Source: Bacteroidales bacterium
GTDB taxonomy: Bacteria; Bacteroidota; Bacteroidia; Bacteroidales; WCHB1-69
Direction: 5' to 3'
DNA: 62,708 nucleotides
Assembly: GCA_017549765.1 (NCBI GenBank)
Contig: JAFYNM010000036.1
Span: 1 to 62,708 of the forward strand
How positions within the stretch are numbered: position 1 is the first letter of the stretch; each line of letters starts with the position of its first letter. Made by a program: the position numbers and the translations under genes. The notes below the pieces were generated by a model, which worked only from the letters and a program-made list of their open reading frames with translations, was not told the origin of the DNA and searched no databases. Below are positions 15,938 to 24,988 of this stretch, piece by piece.

Positions 15938-17788
15938 ATGAAACTTTTAAAGCGATTATTACGATATCTATCGGGGTACAAGGGCCTTATCATGCTTGTG
16001 GTGGTGGCGAATCTCCTCTATGCGCTCTTCTCGATATTCACCCTTTCGATGGTGGTCCCTTTTCTATCCGTCTTGTTCGACCAGGTGAACGTCGTGACGA
16101 CGCGTCCCTCCTTTGCGCTCACTTCCCGATTCTTCATCGACACCTTCTACTACTACATGGGGCAGGTCATCGCTTCCTATGGTCCCTACTCCGCCTTGAT
16201 CTACATCGCCGTGGTCATGATCGTGCTCTCGCTGTTGTCGAACCTGTGCCGCTATATGAGCTTTTACTGGTTGGCACCTATCCGGGCAGGCATTCTGCAG
16301 GACCTCCGCCATGACCTCTATGACCGCATTCTGATATTGCCCCTCTCTTTTTACGGCAAATATAAAAAGGGGGACATCCTAAGTCGCATGGGCTCCGACG
16401 TGCTGGAGGTGGAATGGTCTATTTTCTCCTCCCTGCAGGCGCTGTGCCGCGACCCTTTCCTGATCATTATCTTTTTGATCACCTTGTTCTCCATCAGCGT
16501 GAAGCTGACCTTGATAGCTTTGGTGATACTGCCCATCATCGGCGTATTATTGGGCATCATCGGCACCAAGATATCCTCCTCTTCTCTGAAACTGCAGCAG
16601 TTGCTGGGGAGCATCAGTTCTCTCTTTGAGGAGGCCGTGGGTGGCTTGCGTGTCCTTCAAGGCTATAATGCCGAGCGCTATGCCGAGGAGAAATTCGCCA
16701 AGCAGAACAATCGTTTTTATCAACTGCACAAGAAGATCTTTCGCATCAATGAGTTAGGATCGCCGCTCATTGAGTTTCTGTGCATCGTGGCCATCCTGCT
16801 GATCTCGGTCCTGGCCTTGTGGTTAATTCCCTCACTGATGTTGCGCACCAGCGCCCTGTTCATGCTCTACTTTGTGGTATTCGCGCGGATGATCGCACCT
16901 GCCAAGTCGTTAGTGACCACCTATTATACGATGCAGAAAGGGCTTACTGCCGCACAACGCATCTATGAGGTCATCGATGCGGAAGAGGAGATCGTAGAAT
17001 GCGAGCATCCTTTGTCGATCCATACCTTGGAGAAAGAGATCTGCTTTCAGGATGTCTCCTTCTCCTATCATCCCGTCAGAGATGTGTCGCAATGCGAGGT
17101 GCTACGGCATCTGAACCTGACTATCCGGAAGGGGGAGACGGTAGCCATCGTCGGCCCGTCCGGCGCGGGCAAGTCCACCCTGACAAACCTGCTGTCGCGC
17201 TTCTACAATCTCATTTATGGAGAGATCCTCATCGACGGGGTGCCCAGTGAACGTTATTCCATCCGGGATCTTCGGGCGCTCTTCGGGACCGTCTCTCAGG
17301 ATGTGATCCTCTTCAACGACACGGTATATCACAACATCGTGATGGGGATGCCGGATGTGACGCGGGAGCAGGTGGAGGCTGTGGCCAAGCTGGCCCAGGC
17401 CCACGACTTCATCATGGAGATGGAGAATGGTTACGACACGGTGTTGGGCGACCGGGGCATGCGGCTCTCGGGAGGCCAGCGCCAGCGAATCAGCATCGCG
17501 CGCACCCTGCTGCGCAACCCTCAGGTGCTCATCTTGGACGAGGCTACCTCCGCGCTCGACAATGAATCGGAATATCTCTTCCAGGAAGCCCTGGCGCCCA
17601 TCCTGAAAGACAGGACCGCCATCATTATCGCCCACCGGCTGAGCACCATCCGACTGGCTGACACCATCTGTTTCCTGCAAAACGGAACCATCGCGGAACA
17701 AGGGTCCCACGAGGAGTTGATGGCCATGCAAGGCCCCTACTATCGGTTCTATACCGCCCAACGCGAAGGGGTTAACGCGGAATCTTGA
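15938..17788 (+). CDS. MsbA-like ABC exporter (fused permease-ATPase)
   Basis: A 616-residue half-transporter that acts as a homodimer in the inner membrane. Residues ~1-320 form six transmembrane helices; the C-terminal ATPase has Walker A VGPSGAGKSTL, a Q-loop (GTVSQDVILFND), the signature LSGGQRQRISIAR, Walker B VLILDEATSAL and the H-loop IIAHRLSTI. The architecture matches lipid A/MsbA-type or peptide/lipid exporters; substrate is not determined, and MsbA-like lipid flipping is inferred from architecture and the envelope-gene context. The last 17 bases overlap the convergent lytic transglycosylase gene, an unusually tight tail-to-tail overlap. Confidence 0.9.
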   Translation: MKLLKRLLRYLSGYKGLIMLVVVANLLYALFSIFTLSMVVPFLSVLFDQVNVVTTRPSFALTSRFFIDTFYYYMGQVIASYGPYSALIYIAVVMIVLSLLSNLCRYMSFYWLAPIRAGILQDLRHDLYDRILILPLSFYGKYKKGDILSRMGSDVLEVEWSIFSSLQALCRDPFLIIIFLITLFSISVKLTLIALVILPIIGVLLGIIGTKISSSSLKLQQLLGSISSLFEEAVGGLRVLQGYNAERYAEEKFAKQNNRFYQLHKKIFRINELGSPLIEFLCIVAILLISVLALWLIPSLMLRTSALFMLYFVVFARMIAPAKSLVTTYYTMQKGLTAAQRIYEVIDAEEEIVECEHPLSIHTLEKEICFQDVSFSYHPVRDVSQCEVLRHLNLTIRKGETVAIVGPSGAGKSTLTNLLSRFYNLIYGEILIDGVPSERYSIRDLRALFGTVSQDVILFNDTVYHNIVMGMPDVTREQVEAVAKLAQAHDFIMEMENGYDTVLGDRGMRLSGGQRQRISIARTLLRNPQVLILDEATSALDNESEYLFQEALAPILKDRTAIIIAHRLSTIRLADTICFLQNGTIAEQGSHEELMAMQGPYYRFYTAQREGVNAES

Positions 17789-19370
17789 TCTTCTGCCCCA
17801 CCTGAATGGAGTTTACATTGGTGATCTTATTGTATTTGGCTATCTCCGTAGCCGTTTTGCCGTACTTGCGCCCTATGGAGGAGAGGGTGTCGCCCTTTTT
17901 GATGACATAGGTGATATATCCGCCCGTAGGCTGAGGCTTGGGGGCAGGCTGACTCACGGTGTCGGATGGCTGGGCCACCACCGGGGTCCCGGCTGCAACG
18001 GCACTGCTGTCCGTCACCGTCGTGGCAGTACTATCAACCGCGGGAGCAGGCGTGGGCGCCGGCTTCACAATGGTGGTGCCCTTCTTGACCAGCAACTTCT
18101 GCCCTACGCGCAGGTTGGTGCTCCGCAGGTGGTTCAAAGACTTGATATTGTTAACCGTAGTGTGATATTTGGCTGCTATCTTGGACAGTGTCTCACCCTT
18201 TTTGACGGTGTGGTATTTGTTCGGCGTCACCTGCACGATCTCGCCATTGGCATTAGGAGTGGCATTGTTGAGGTTCTTGGTCGGGTTGAAGTACTCGTCG
18301 TAGTGATACTTCTCAATGGTATCCTGCAACGCGATGAAACGGATGAGATCGTGTGGCTTCAGGCGCAGCGGGAAGGCCTGGTTGTTGAAAGCCGGGATGA
18401 TGGACTTCTTATACTGCGGGTTGAGCGAGACAATCTCGTCCTTGTCGATATTCAAGACATTGGCAATCTGATCGAAGTGGATCTCCTTGCGCACCATGAC
18501 GGTATCCACGTTGAGCGGCAGCGTGATGGAGGCTGGCTCGATGCCATAGAGGTTATGGTAGGTCATCATGTAGAGGGCTCCGATGTAGGCAGGGAAATAG
18601 TTCTGCGTCTCACGGGGCAGATAGGGGGAGACACCCCAGAAGTCGGTCTTTCCGCCGGAGCGTTGGATAGCCTTGCGCACATTGCCCGCACCACAGTTGT
18701 AGGCGGAGATGGCCAGGCCCCAGTCGTGGAAGATATTGTAGAGGTCGCGGAGATGTCTCGCCGCCGCATCCGTGGCCTTGTAGGGATCCCGACGGTCGTC
18801 CACATACGTGTTGACCTCCAAGCCGTACAGCTTGCCAGTCCCGTACATGAACTGCCAGATACCCGTGGCGCCGGCAGGAGACACCGCCAGCGGGTTCAAG
18901 GCCGACTCTATGATGGTGATATATACCAGCTCCTCCGGCACATCATACTTGTCAAAGATCTCCTTCATCCAAGGATAGTAGTACTGCGCCAAGCCCAGCA
19001 TGACGGAGGAAGAACGCTTCCGCTGAACAGAATAGAGCTCGATGAAACGCTTCACCCGGTCGTTGTATGCCAACGGCACCGCAGTGACAATCTTGGACAG
19101 ACGCTTGAAAATCAGAGAATCGTTATTGTCATACACCGTCGTGTCATCGCGGAGCTTGGAAAGCACCGACTGGCCGGAAAGCAGCTCTTTCTGGATATAC
19201 CAAACCGACAACAGGGAGTCCATGATCCGCACCTCCTCGTTTACCACCTCATAAAGGCCGACCGTGTCTTCCGGATCAGATGCCGGAACGCTGACTATTG
19301 TATTCTGTGCCCATGATGGGGTGAGAATGATCCATAACAATACTAAACAAAACCAATATCTTAATTTCAT
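17772..19370 (-). CDS. Lytic transglycosylase with LysM domains (MltD-like)
   Basis: Cleaves peptidoglycan glycan strands, producing 1,6-anhydromuropeptides. Signal peptide MKLRYWFCLVLLWIILTPSWAQ from the ATG at 19370 (ATGs at 19388 and 19379 are possible). The SLT domain has the catalytic Glu in ITIIESALNPLAVSPAGA and then TGIWQFM, AARHLRDLY and ISAYNCGAGNVRKAI. Two LysM peptidoglycan-binding repeats follow (YHTVKKGETLSKIAAKYHTT and YVIKKGDTLSSIGRKYGK), separated by a Pro/Ala/Thr-rich linker. Layout matches membrane-associated MltD, though there is no lipobox. It follows the MORN-like gene by 34 bases. Its 3' end overlaps the ABC exporter by 17 bases. Confidence 0.93.
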   Translation of the reverse strand: MKLRYWFCLVLLWIILTPSWAQNTIVSVPASDPEDTVGLYEVVNEEVRIMDSLLSVWYIQKELLSGQSVLSKLRDDTTVYDNNDSLIFKRLSKIVTAVPLAYNDRVKRFIELYSVQRKRSSSVMLGLAQYYYPWMKEIFDKYDVPEELVYITIIESALNPLAVSPAGATGIWQFMYGTGKLYGLEVNTYVDDRRDPYKATDAAARHLRDLYNIFHDWGLAISAYNCGAGNVRKAIQRSGGKTDFWGVSPYLPRETQNYFPAYIGALYMMTYHNLYGIEPASITLPLNVDTVMVRKEIHFDQIANVLNIDKDEIVSLNPQYKKSIIPAFNNQAFPLRLKPHDLIRFIALQDTIEKYHYDEYFNPTKNLNNATPNANGEIVQVTPNKYHTVKKGETLSKIAAKYHTTVNNIKSLNHLRSTNLRVGQKLLVKKGTTIVKPAPTPAPAVDSTATTVTDSSAVAAGTPVVAQPSDTVSQPAPKPQPTGGYITYVIKKGDTLSSIGRKYGKTATEIAKYNKITNVNSIQVGQKIKIPR

Positions 19371-19404
19371 ACTTCCCATTAAAATCATTAAAACCTCAAA
19401 TCCT

Positions 19405-20931
19405 CTATTTTATTGTATAATCGTTCCATTTTAATTCTCTTCCGTCTTTGTAAATGGTGGTCAAGGTGGTCTGTCCTTCATCGTTGTACTGCGTCCAGAG
19501 ACCATCCTGAAGTCCTTTGTTGTACTTGCCTACTGTCTTGACGAGGCCATTAGGCCAGTAGGCCACATATTTGCCGTCCCGGACATCCTGGTCATAGCGA
19601 ATCTCGTAGGCGGTATGGTCTTTGTCGAAAGTCGTGATCCATAGACCCTCCTTCTTGCCGCCGTCGTATTTGCCTGTCTCCACGGAGGTGCCGTTGCGAT
19701 AGGTCCAGACGCCCTCTTCATAGCCAGCCACATAATTGCCTTGCACTATCGGTTCTCCCTCCTCGTCATATTCCACATAATAGCCGTCGAGGTCGCCGTC
19801 TTCATAATGGGCCGCCATCAACGTGTCGCCAGTCGGGTAGAACCAGATCCAATCACCGTCTTTATGTCCTTTATTGGTGTAGCTGCCTTCGATCTCAACA
19901 GTCTGGTCGATGAAGTAGAACTTCCAGGCGCCCACGGGCTTGGAGTCTTTGTATTTGCCTTTGGAGCGCAACTCGCCCGTCGGGTAATACTCCTTCCAGA
20001 GGCCCTGGCGCAGACCGTTCTCGTCGGTGATGCCCTCGAAGCGCATCCAGCCATTGACATATACATAGCCATTGATGATCTTTCCCGTCGTGTCATAGTC
20101 GCGGCGGATGCCATCGGGGATGTTTTTGTAGTAGGTGGCCTCCATGGCTATCATTCCGTTGGGGTGCAAGGCGACGCGCTTGTCCAGCTGTTTCGTCTCC
20201 TTGGCGTCGGCCACGAGTATGTCGTGGTCATATTTCTCCACATAGAGGAAATCCCCGGCCCGGTCATAGTATTTGAAGAAGCCGTGCTTTTTGTCATTCA
20301 GATAGGAACCCTCCATGTGGATATTGCCATTCTCCCAAAAGAGTTTCCAGTTGCCCTGTTTCAGGCCGAGTTTGTCGGTCCTGTTGATGCGCTCGCGGCG
20401 GCTCTGCACTCCACGGTAATAGTTGGTGACGGCAATCACCAGACCGGTAGTGTCCATCTCCTTGGCCAGCCCGTGCGGTTGTCCGTTCTCGTATGGCACT
20501 CTCTTGATCAGCCGATGATGTCTGTCATAGGTGAGCACCTCCCCCACGATGGTGTCGGCACGCCACTGGGAAACAGTGTACTCCGCATCATTATACACAA
20601 TCTGCTCGCCATCTTTGCGACCATCACGGTAATAGATCGTCATGGTCTTCTTGCCGTCGTCAGCGTAGAAGGTCCAGAGACTGTCGAGCAGGAAGTTGCG
20701 GCGGTTACCCTCCGAGATCAGCACACCGGCAGTATTATAGGAACGCCACCAGCCCTCGGGCTTGCCGTTGACCAAGGTGCCCTCGCTGGACTTTTCTCCA
20801 GTAGGGTAATAAAAGATGACATGACCGTTGGAAGGCACCGTGTCTTGGGCCTTGACCACGATAAAACAGCAAACCAGCCCCAAGGCCAGTCCTATCCTCA
20901 TGATTCTATGTCGCATAGCGGTCTGTTGCAT
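19405..20931 (-). CDS. MORN-like repeat (YwqK-type) secreted protein
   Basis: A 508-residue protein with an N-terminal signal (IGLALGLVCCFIVVKAQ) and many ~22-residue repeats of the MORN_2 type, each built around G-x-W/K-x-x-Y: GWWRSYNTAGVLISEGN, SLWTFYADDGKKTMTIYYRDG, GNWKLFWENGNIHMEGSY, GFFKYYDRAGDFLY, GLWKEYYPTGELRSKGKY, DGDWIWFYPTGDTLMAAHY, GVWTYRNGTSVETGKYDGG and GLWTQYNDEGQTTL. Such repeats form extended beta-hairpin solenoids; YwqK family members are often annotated as antitoxin-like, but no toxin is adjacent. The start could also be the ATG at 20916. It lies just upstream of the lytic transglycosylase in the same direction, so a link to envelope assembly is possible but unproven. Confidence 0.82.
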   Translation of the reverse strand: MQQTAMRHRIMRIGLALGLVCCFIVVKAQDTVPSNGHVIFYYPTGEKSSEGTLVNGKPEGWWRSYNTAGVLISEGNRRNFLLDSLWTFYADDGKKTMTIYYRDGRKDGEQIVYNDAEYTVSQWRADTIVGEVLTYDRHHRLIKRVPYENGQPHGLAKEMDTTGLVIAVTNYYRGVQSRRERINRTDKLGLKQGNWKLFWENGNIHMEGSYLNDKKHGFFKYYDRAGDFLYVEKYDHDILVADAKETKQLDKRVALHPNGMIAMEATYYKNIPDGIRRDYDTTGKIINGYVYVNGWMRFEGITDENGLRQGLWKEYYPTGELRSKGKYKDSKPVGAWKFYFIDQTVEIEGSYTNKGHKDGDWIWFYPTGDTLMAAHYEDGDLDGYYVEYDEEGEPIVQGNYVAGYEEGVWTYRNGTSVETGKYDGGKKEGLWITTFDKDHTAYEIRYDQDVRDGKYVAYWPNGLVKTVGKYNKGLQDGLWTQYNDEGQTTLTTIYKDGRELKWNDYTIK

Positions 20932-20955
20932 CCTTTCTTCTCTCTAAAGAGGCGG

Positions 20956-20963
20956 CAAATATA
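20956..20963 (-). promoter_or_regulatory. -7 element of the MORN-like gene
   Basis: Minus-strand TATATTTG, an exact TAnnTTTG match, 24 bases before the ATG at 20931. Confidence 0.5.
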
Positions 20964-20995
20964 CCATTTTTCTTTGAGACTGCCGTAGCCGGGCA

Positions 20996-21034
20996 AACAA
21001 AAAGCGCCACAGCACGTGTGGTGCCATGGCGCTA
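20996..21034 (-). terminator. Rho-independent terminator of the 21057 lipoprotein gene
   Basis: AGCGCCA (21003-21009) pairs with TGGCGCT (21027-21033), with an inner GCAC/GTGC pair. On the minus strand it is followed by TTTTTGTTTG. It lies 22 bases past the lipoprotein gene stop. Confidence 0.8.
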
Positions 21035-21056
21035 CAGGACTGTTTCAGCGCACTCC

Positions 21057-21506
21057 TTACTTCGATCCGTTGAACTCGATAATCTTAATGTACGAGTTCA
21101 GCAAGTCGTTGAGCAGTGCAACCTTGTATTGGATGATCAAGTTCAGGTTGTTGCCGTCCACATTGGCAATCACTTCGATATTCTGGATCTGCTCAGAAGC
21201 CGTATCGATATAGTTGCTGGCTCCGGCGATGGACTGCAAGATGGTGGTCATATACTCCACATTGTTGCTGTTAGCCTTGTAAACACCAGGCATGTAATAA
21301 TCGAGCGGCAGGCAAGCATAGAGCAGGAGACCATTGGTTGACAACGGGTTCTGCGTCAGTCTCACACTACCATTGCTGGTTTTGTTACTGGAGATAAACT
21401 TGAACGTACCGGTGTATTTACCGGCATAGGGAGCTGCTTCATTGTTGGTACAAGCGGCAAAACCCACAATCATGAGCACGATAAGGGGAAATAATAATTT
21501 TTTCAT
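21057..21506 (-). CDS. Hypothetical lipoprotein
   Basis: About 149 residues from the ATG at 21506, which gives the signal MKKLLFPLIVLMIVGFAAC with lipobox FAAC; an upstream in-frame ATG at 21539 would add 11 residues before the signal and lies next to the -7 box, so it is disfavoured. The mature part begins TNNEAAPYAGKYTGTFKF, rich in beta-strand-type residues, as in calycin-like or DUF4923-type envelope lipoproteins, but I cannot name the family. Flanked by a promoter box and a clear terminator, so it is a monocistronic unit. Confidence 0.75.
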   Translation of the reverse strand: MKKLLFPLIVLMIVGFAACTNNEAAPYAGKYTGTFKFISSNKTSNGSVRLTQNPLSTNGLLLYACLPLDYYMPGVYKANSNNVEYMTTILQSIAGASNYIDTASEQIQNIEVIANVDGNNLNLIIQYKVALLNDLLNSYIKIIEFNGSK

Positions 21507-21543
21507 TGCAGTATAATTTTGATCGATTTGAAATTTCAAGCGG

Positions 21544-21551
21544 CAAAGATA
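21544..21551 (-). promoter_or_regulatory. -7 element of the 21057 lipoprotein gene
   Basis: Minus-strand TATCTTTG, an exact TAnnTTTG match, 37 bases before the chosen ATG (21506). Confidence 0.5.
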
Positions 21552-21593
21552 AATAATTTTAATATTGCTGACACTCCTGTTAAAAAAAAACTC

Positions 21594-24500
21594 CTATATC
21601 ATCGGTACCCGTCTGACCTTGTAAGGATCCAGAAAGATCAGATAGCCCTCCACATCCTGATATCCCATCTCGCGAATCATCTGGCAATAGGAGCGTACCT
21701 GATCGTCATAGTCGTCAGGATTGTCACTTCCGGTCTTGTAGTCGAACACGCGCACCTGCTCGCCCAGGAAGGCCACCCTGTCGGGCCGCCGCTCATCCCC
21801 GTCAGCAGAGAGTATCGGAGTCTCGTTATGCACCTTCGCTGCGGGACCGAAGAAAGGACGGATCTCCTCATCTGCCAATATGTGTCGGAACAAATCCGTC
21901 ACCGTAGGACGGATCTCCTCGGGAATTTCTGACGACACTTTCTCGATGGCTGCCTCGTCTTGTGGAAAAGCAAGCATCCGAGCCAGGCAGTCGTGAACCC
22001 GGGTGCCTTCGGCACGTGCATCATCGCTCTGCTTAGGATACACCGGCCGCATCCCCCGCACCGTGAAGTCGGAGATGGTCAACGGAGGCAGACCTATGCT
22101 CTGAACCTCGGACCCACCATTGTCTTCTTCCTTTTTCGTATGATGTTCATCTCCACAACAGTAAACATTGGGGATGTGGGCATGTGGCTTGAAATGAGAC
22201 GACCGCAAAACGAACTGTTGCAAAAAGGCAAAATAGTCCACCTTCGCGTCCGTTTCATTGGGTTTATTGCTGGTCTTCTCTTCTTTGAACTTCGACACGA
22301 TGTATAGCATGTCGCGGGGGCGCGTGTGGGCAACATAGTAGGTGTTCAGCTCATCCTCGACTCTCTTGAGGTCCCGCGACTGACATTCCGTCTCAAAATC
22401 GGTGTTGGCAAAAGCCTTCTTGTAACCCGACAGGTAGGCGACCCGTTCCCCGTTGGCGTCCGTATTGTCATAGGTCCAGAATTCGACAGGATGCTCTCTG
22501 GGAGCTTTGGGGACATAGATGACCACGGGACGCTCCAAGCCTTTGGAGGTATGGATGGTCATCAAAGAGATGGCGTCTTTTCCATCTGCTGCCTGCACAT
22601 CCGGTATGGACCCTTGCATGATGAGAAAATCCCAATGTTCGAGAAAACTCTTAACATCGTCTTTCCTTTTGGAGAGATAGTCCAGCACAAAATCGAGGAA
22701 TTCGTGCACAAAGAGGCTGGGCTTCTGGTCCAGTTTATACAACCGGATGATCTCGGGCACCATCACATAGAGTGACTCCTCGCGCCACACCTCCACGGGC
22801 AGTTCGCAAGCCAGCCTCTCCCGCAATATATGCTTGAAGACATCCGGGCCTTGGGTCAAAGAGAGCAGGTTCTCAGAAAGGATGTCAGGCCATGAATGGA
22901 CTTGGGACAGTGCATAGAGGACTGTGGCCTGGGCTATCTGGTTGTCGGGATTATCCAGCAATGCCAAGGTGTTGACAATGGCCATCACTTCGGGCGCATC
23001 TTTCAGGCTCAGCGATTTCTTGGTCTTGGCCGGCAGCCCTATCTCTATCAGCAGTTGAGCCATCGCTTCCAGATCGTCGTTCGCTCTGGCCAGGATCATG
23101 ATGTCTCCGCAGTCATAGCCGCGGCTCAACGCATCCCGCAAGGCATAAAGGACCTCTTTGTTCCGCGCATCCACCTGGTCGCTGTCATTCCGCAGATAAT
23201 CATCCAACACCGCATGGACTCCTGTCAAAGGCGGCTCCACGAGACCTTGACGAGGTTTTTTGTCTTCATAGAAAAACACCTGCACCAAGCCCTCTCGAGA
23301 CTTCATAGCCTTTTGCTCTATGTCGGCATACAGATCGCTGCAGCCAACAGCCTTCGCATATTCTGTGAAAAACTGATTGTTGAACCCCACCACAGACTTC
23401 AGGGTACGGAAGTTTCTATTCAGCGGGACATTCTCCATCCTATCTTCGGAAAGATTGACAAAGCCATGGCCATGATCATTCTGGGTTTTGAAATCGGAAA
23501 GATCCCGTAAGATTTGGGCATCGCCGTTACGCCAACGGTAAATGGCCTGTTTGACATCCCCAAAGAGGAACACGTCGCCGTCCGAGGAGATGGCGTTGTT
23601 CTCTATCAAGGGCTTCAGGTTATGCCATTGCATCTTGGAGGTGTCCTGAAACTCATCCAGGAAGAAATAATGAAAACCGTTTTTCTCGTAGATGGCGGGA
23701 GGGTCGGCATGGGGATCCCGGGCCAACTCGCGGTGGAGTATGATATTGGATTCTGCCAAGAAGAAAAGCCCCCGCAAGGCCTTGAGCTCTTCCATCTTTT
23801 GCTGAATATCAAAAATAATCAGCAGCTTGTCGGCAAAGAGCACCAGCAGACGGGTGTTGAAATATTTCTTGGCGTTCTGGTCCAGCCATTCTTTAATCTC
23901 ACCAGCCTCCTTTTCAATAATCTTTTCAGAGGTCTCGCCGATAGAACCTTTCTGATTCAAGTATTTCTTATCCAACAAACGGGTCAGGCAACTCTGGGTA
24001 GCGTCATATTCTTCCAGCAGGTTAAGGGGGTTGTTCTTCCATTTCACCACCCGATTATAGGTGTTCTTATGATAGTCGGTGGCTTTATCCAAGGCATTCA
24101 CCATGTTTTGAAAGCGGTCCTTCATGGTGGTTCTAAGGGTCTGACGGACATTGGCCAAATAACGCCGCCACTCCAAGATCTGTTTCTCGAAAGCTCCCTT
24201 GTCCATGTGTTGGAGTGCCTCCAAATAGTCATAATTCTCCTCCATCTTCCCATAAAGGAGTTTCAGTGTGGAGAGAAGAAATGTGTTCACATCTGTCTTC
24301 CCGGTATCTTCCATCTCATTGTTCAGACCCGACACCACCAGCTGGGAGAAATCGTCCTCTTTTTTCAGGTTGTCCACCACCTGTTCAACCACCTGGGCAT
24401 AGAACTCATTCAAGTCAATCTCCACGGTATAGTTCAGGTCCAGTCCGAGACGCAGGGCGGAAGCACGGATGACACTCTGATAGAAGCTGTCGATAGTGGT

Positions 24501-24887
24501 TACCGAGAAGCGGTCGTAGTCGTACAGGATAGCCTGAAGCTGTCTTTGGGCTGCTTCCTGCATGATCCGGCGTATCTCCATGTCAGACAAATCTTTGTCC
24601 TGGAAGATCTTCTGCACCAATGTTTGATAATAACCCTGATAATTTGGCAGTGGACTGGCGGGATCTGTGAAAGCAATCTCCTTCAGCACCTCCATGATAC
24701 GGGTTTTCATCTCGGCGGCGGCATTATTGGTGAAGGTCATCGCCAGAATCTTCTGATATATTTCCCGAGATGAATGGGCTTGCTGGTTATGACTGTCGCA
24801 GAGATTCCGGAAACAGAGTGTCAGATAATTGACTACCAGACTGAAAGTCTTTCCAGAACCAGCTGATGCAGAATAGGTTTTAAACAT
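21594..24887 (-). CDS. UvrD/Rep-family helicase-nuclease (AddA/RecB-like)
   Basis: A 1097-residue ATP-dependent DNA end-processing enzyme. Helicase motif I is at the very N terminus (YSASAGSGKTFSL), then motif Ia (AMTFTNNAAAEMKTRI), motif II (FHYFFLDEFQDTSKMQW), motif III (LFGDVKQAIYRWRNGD) and motifs V/VI (LMTIHTSKGLERPVVIY, YVAHTRPRDMLYIV). The C-terminal region (GEQVRVFDYKTGS... SYCQMIREMGY) is a PD-(D/E)xK nuclease domain, as in AddA/RecB. The expected AddB-like partner is not adjacent. Probable role: double-strand break resection for recombination. Divergent from sufC. Confidence 0.9.
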   Translation of the reverse strand: MFKTYSASAGSGKTFSLVVNYLTLCFRNLCDSHNQQAHSSREIYQKILAMTFTNNAAAEMKTRIMEVLKEIAFTDPASPLPNYQGYYQTLVQKIFQDKDLSDMEIRRIMQEAAQRQLQAILYDYDRFSVTTIDSFYQSVIRASALRLGLDLNYTVEIDLNEFYAQVVEQVVDNLKKEDDFSQLVVSGLNNEMEDTGKTDVNTFLLSTLKLLYGKMEENYDYLEALQHMDKGAFEKQILEWRRYLANVRQTLRTTMKDRFQNMVNALDKATDYHKNTYNRVVKWKNNPLNLLEEYDATQSCLTRLLDKKYLNQKGSIGETSEKIIEKEAGEIKEWLDQNAKKYFNTRLLVLFADKLLIIFDIQQKMEELKALRGLFFLAESNIILHRELARDPHADPPAIYEKNGFHYFFLDEFQDTSKMQWHNLKPLIENNAISSDGDVFLFGDVKQAIYRWRNGDAQILRDLSDFKTQNDHGHGFVNLSEDRMENVPLNRNFRTLKSVVGFNNQFFTEYAKAVGCSDLYADIEQKAMKSREGLVQVFFYEDKKPRQGLVEPPLTGVHAVLDDYLRNDSDQVDARNKEVLYALRDALSRGYDCGDIMILARANDDLEAMAQLLIEIGLPAKTKKSLSLKDAPEVMAIVNTLALLDNPDNQIAQATVLYALSQVHSWPDILSENLLSLTQGPDVFKHILRERLACELPVEVWREESLYVMVPEIIRLYKLDQKPSLFVHEFLDFVLDYLSKRKDDVKSFLEHWDFLIMQGSIPDVQAADGKDAISLMTIHTSKGLERPVVIYVPKAPREHPVEFWTYDNTDANGERVAYLSGYKKAFANTDFETECQSRDLKRVEDELNTYYVAHTRPRDMLYIVSKFKEEKTSNKPNETDAKVDYFAFLQQFVLRSSHFKPHAHIPNVYCCGDEHHTKKEEDNGGSEVQSIGLPPLTISDFTVRGMRPVYPKQSDDARAEGTRVHDCLARMLAFPQDEAAIEKVSSEIPEEIRPTVTDLFRHILADEEIRPFFGPAAKVHNETPILSADGDERRPDRVAFLGEQVRVFDYKTGSDNPDDYDDQVRSYCQMIREMGYQDVEGYLIFLDPYKVRRVPMI

Positions 24888-24911
24888 AAGAGGACATTAA
24901 TTTTGAGAGAG

Positions 24912-24919
24912 CAAAAATA
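24912..24919 (-). promoter_or_regulatory. -7 element of the AddA-like gene
   Basis: Minus-strand TATTTTTG, an exact TAnnTTTG match, 24 bases before the ATG at 24887; divergent from the sufC box at 24954-24961. Confidence 0.55.
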
Positions 24920-24953
24920 ACCTTTTCCCCTAAAAACGGCAACCATTTTTTTG

Positions 24954-24961
24954 TACTTTTG
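24954..24961 (+). promoter_or_regulatory. -7 element of the sufC operon
   Basis: TACTTTTG, an exact TAnnTTTG match, 27 bases before the sufC ATG. Confidence 0.55.
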
Positions 24962-24988
24962 CCGTTTCTTAAATAGAACGATATAATT

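Noticed and set aside
18129-19316. Long open frame of about 395 codons on the plus strand across the lytic transglycosylase
   Set aside because: Antisense shadow of a gene with clear SLT and LysM motifs.
19405-20931. Toxin-antitoxin pair, because YwqK-type proteins are often labelled antitoxin
   Set aside because: No toxin gene is adjacent, and the protein is long, secreted and repeat-rich.
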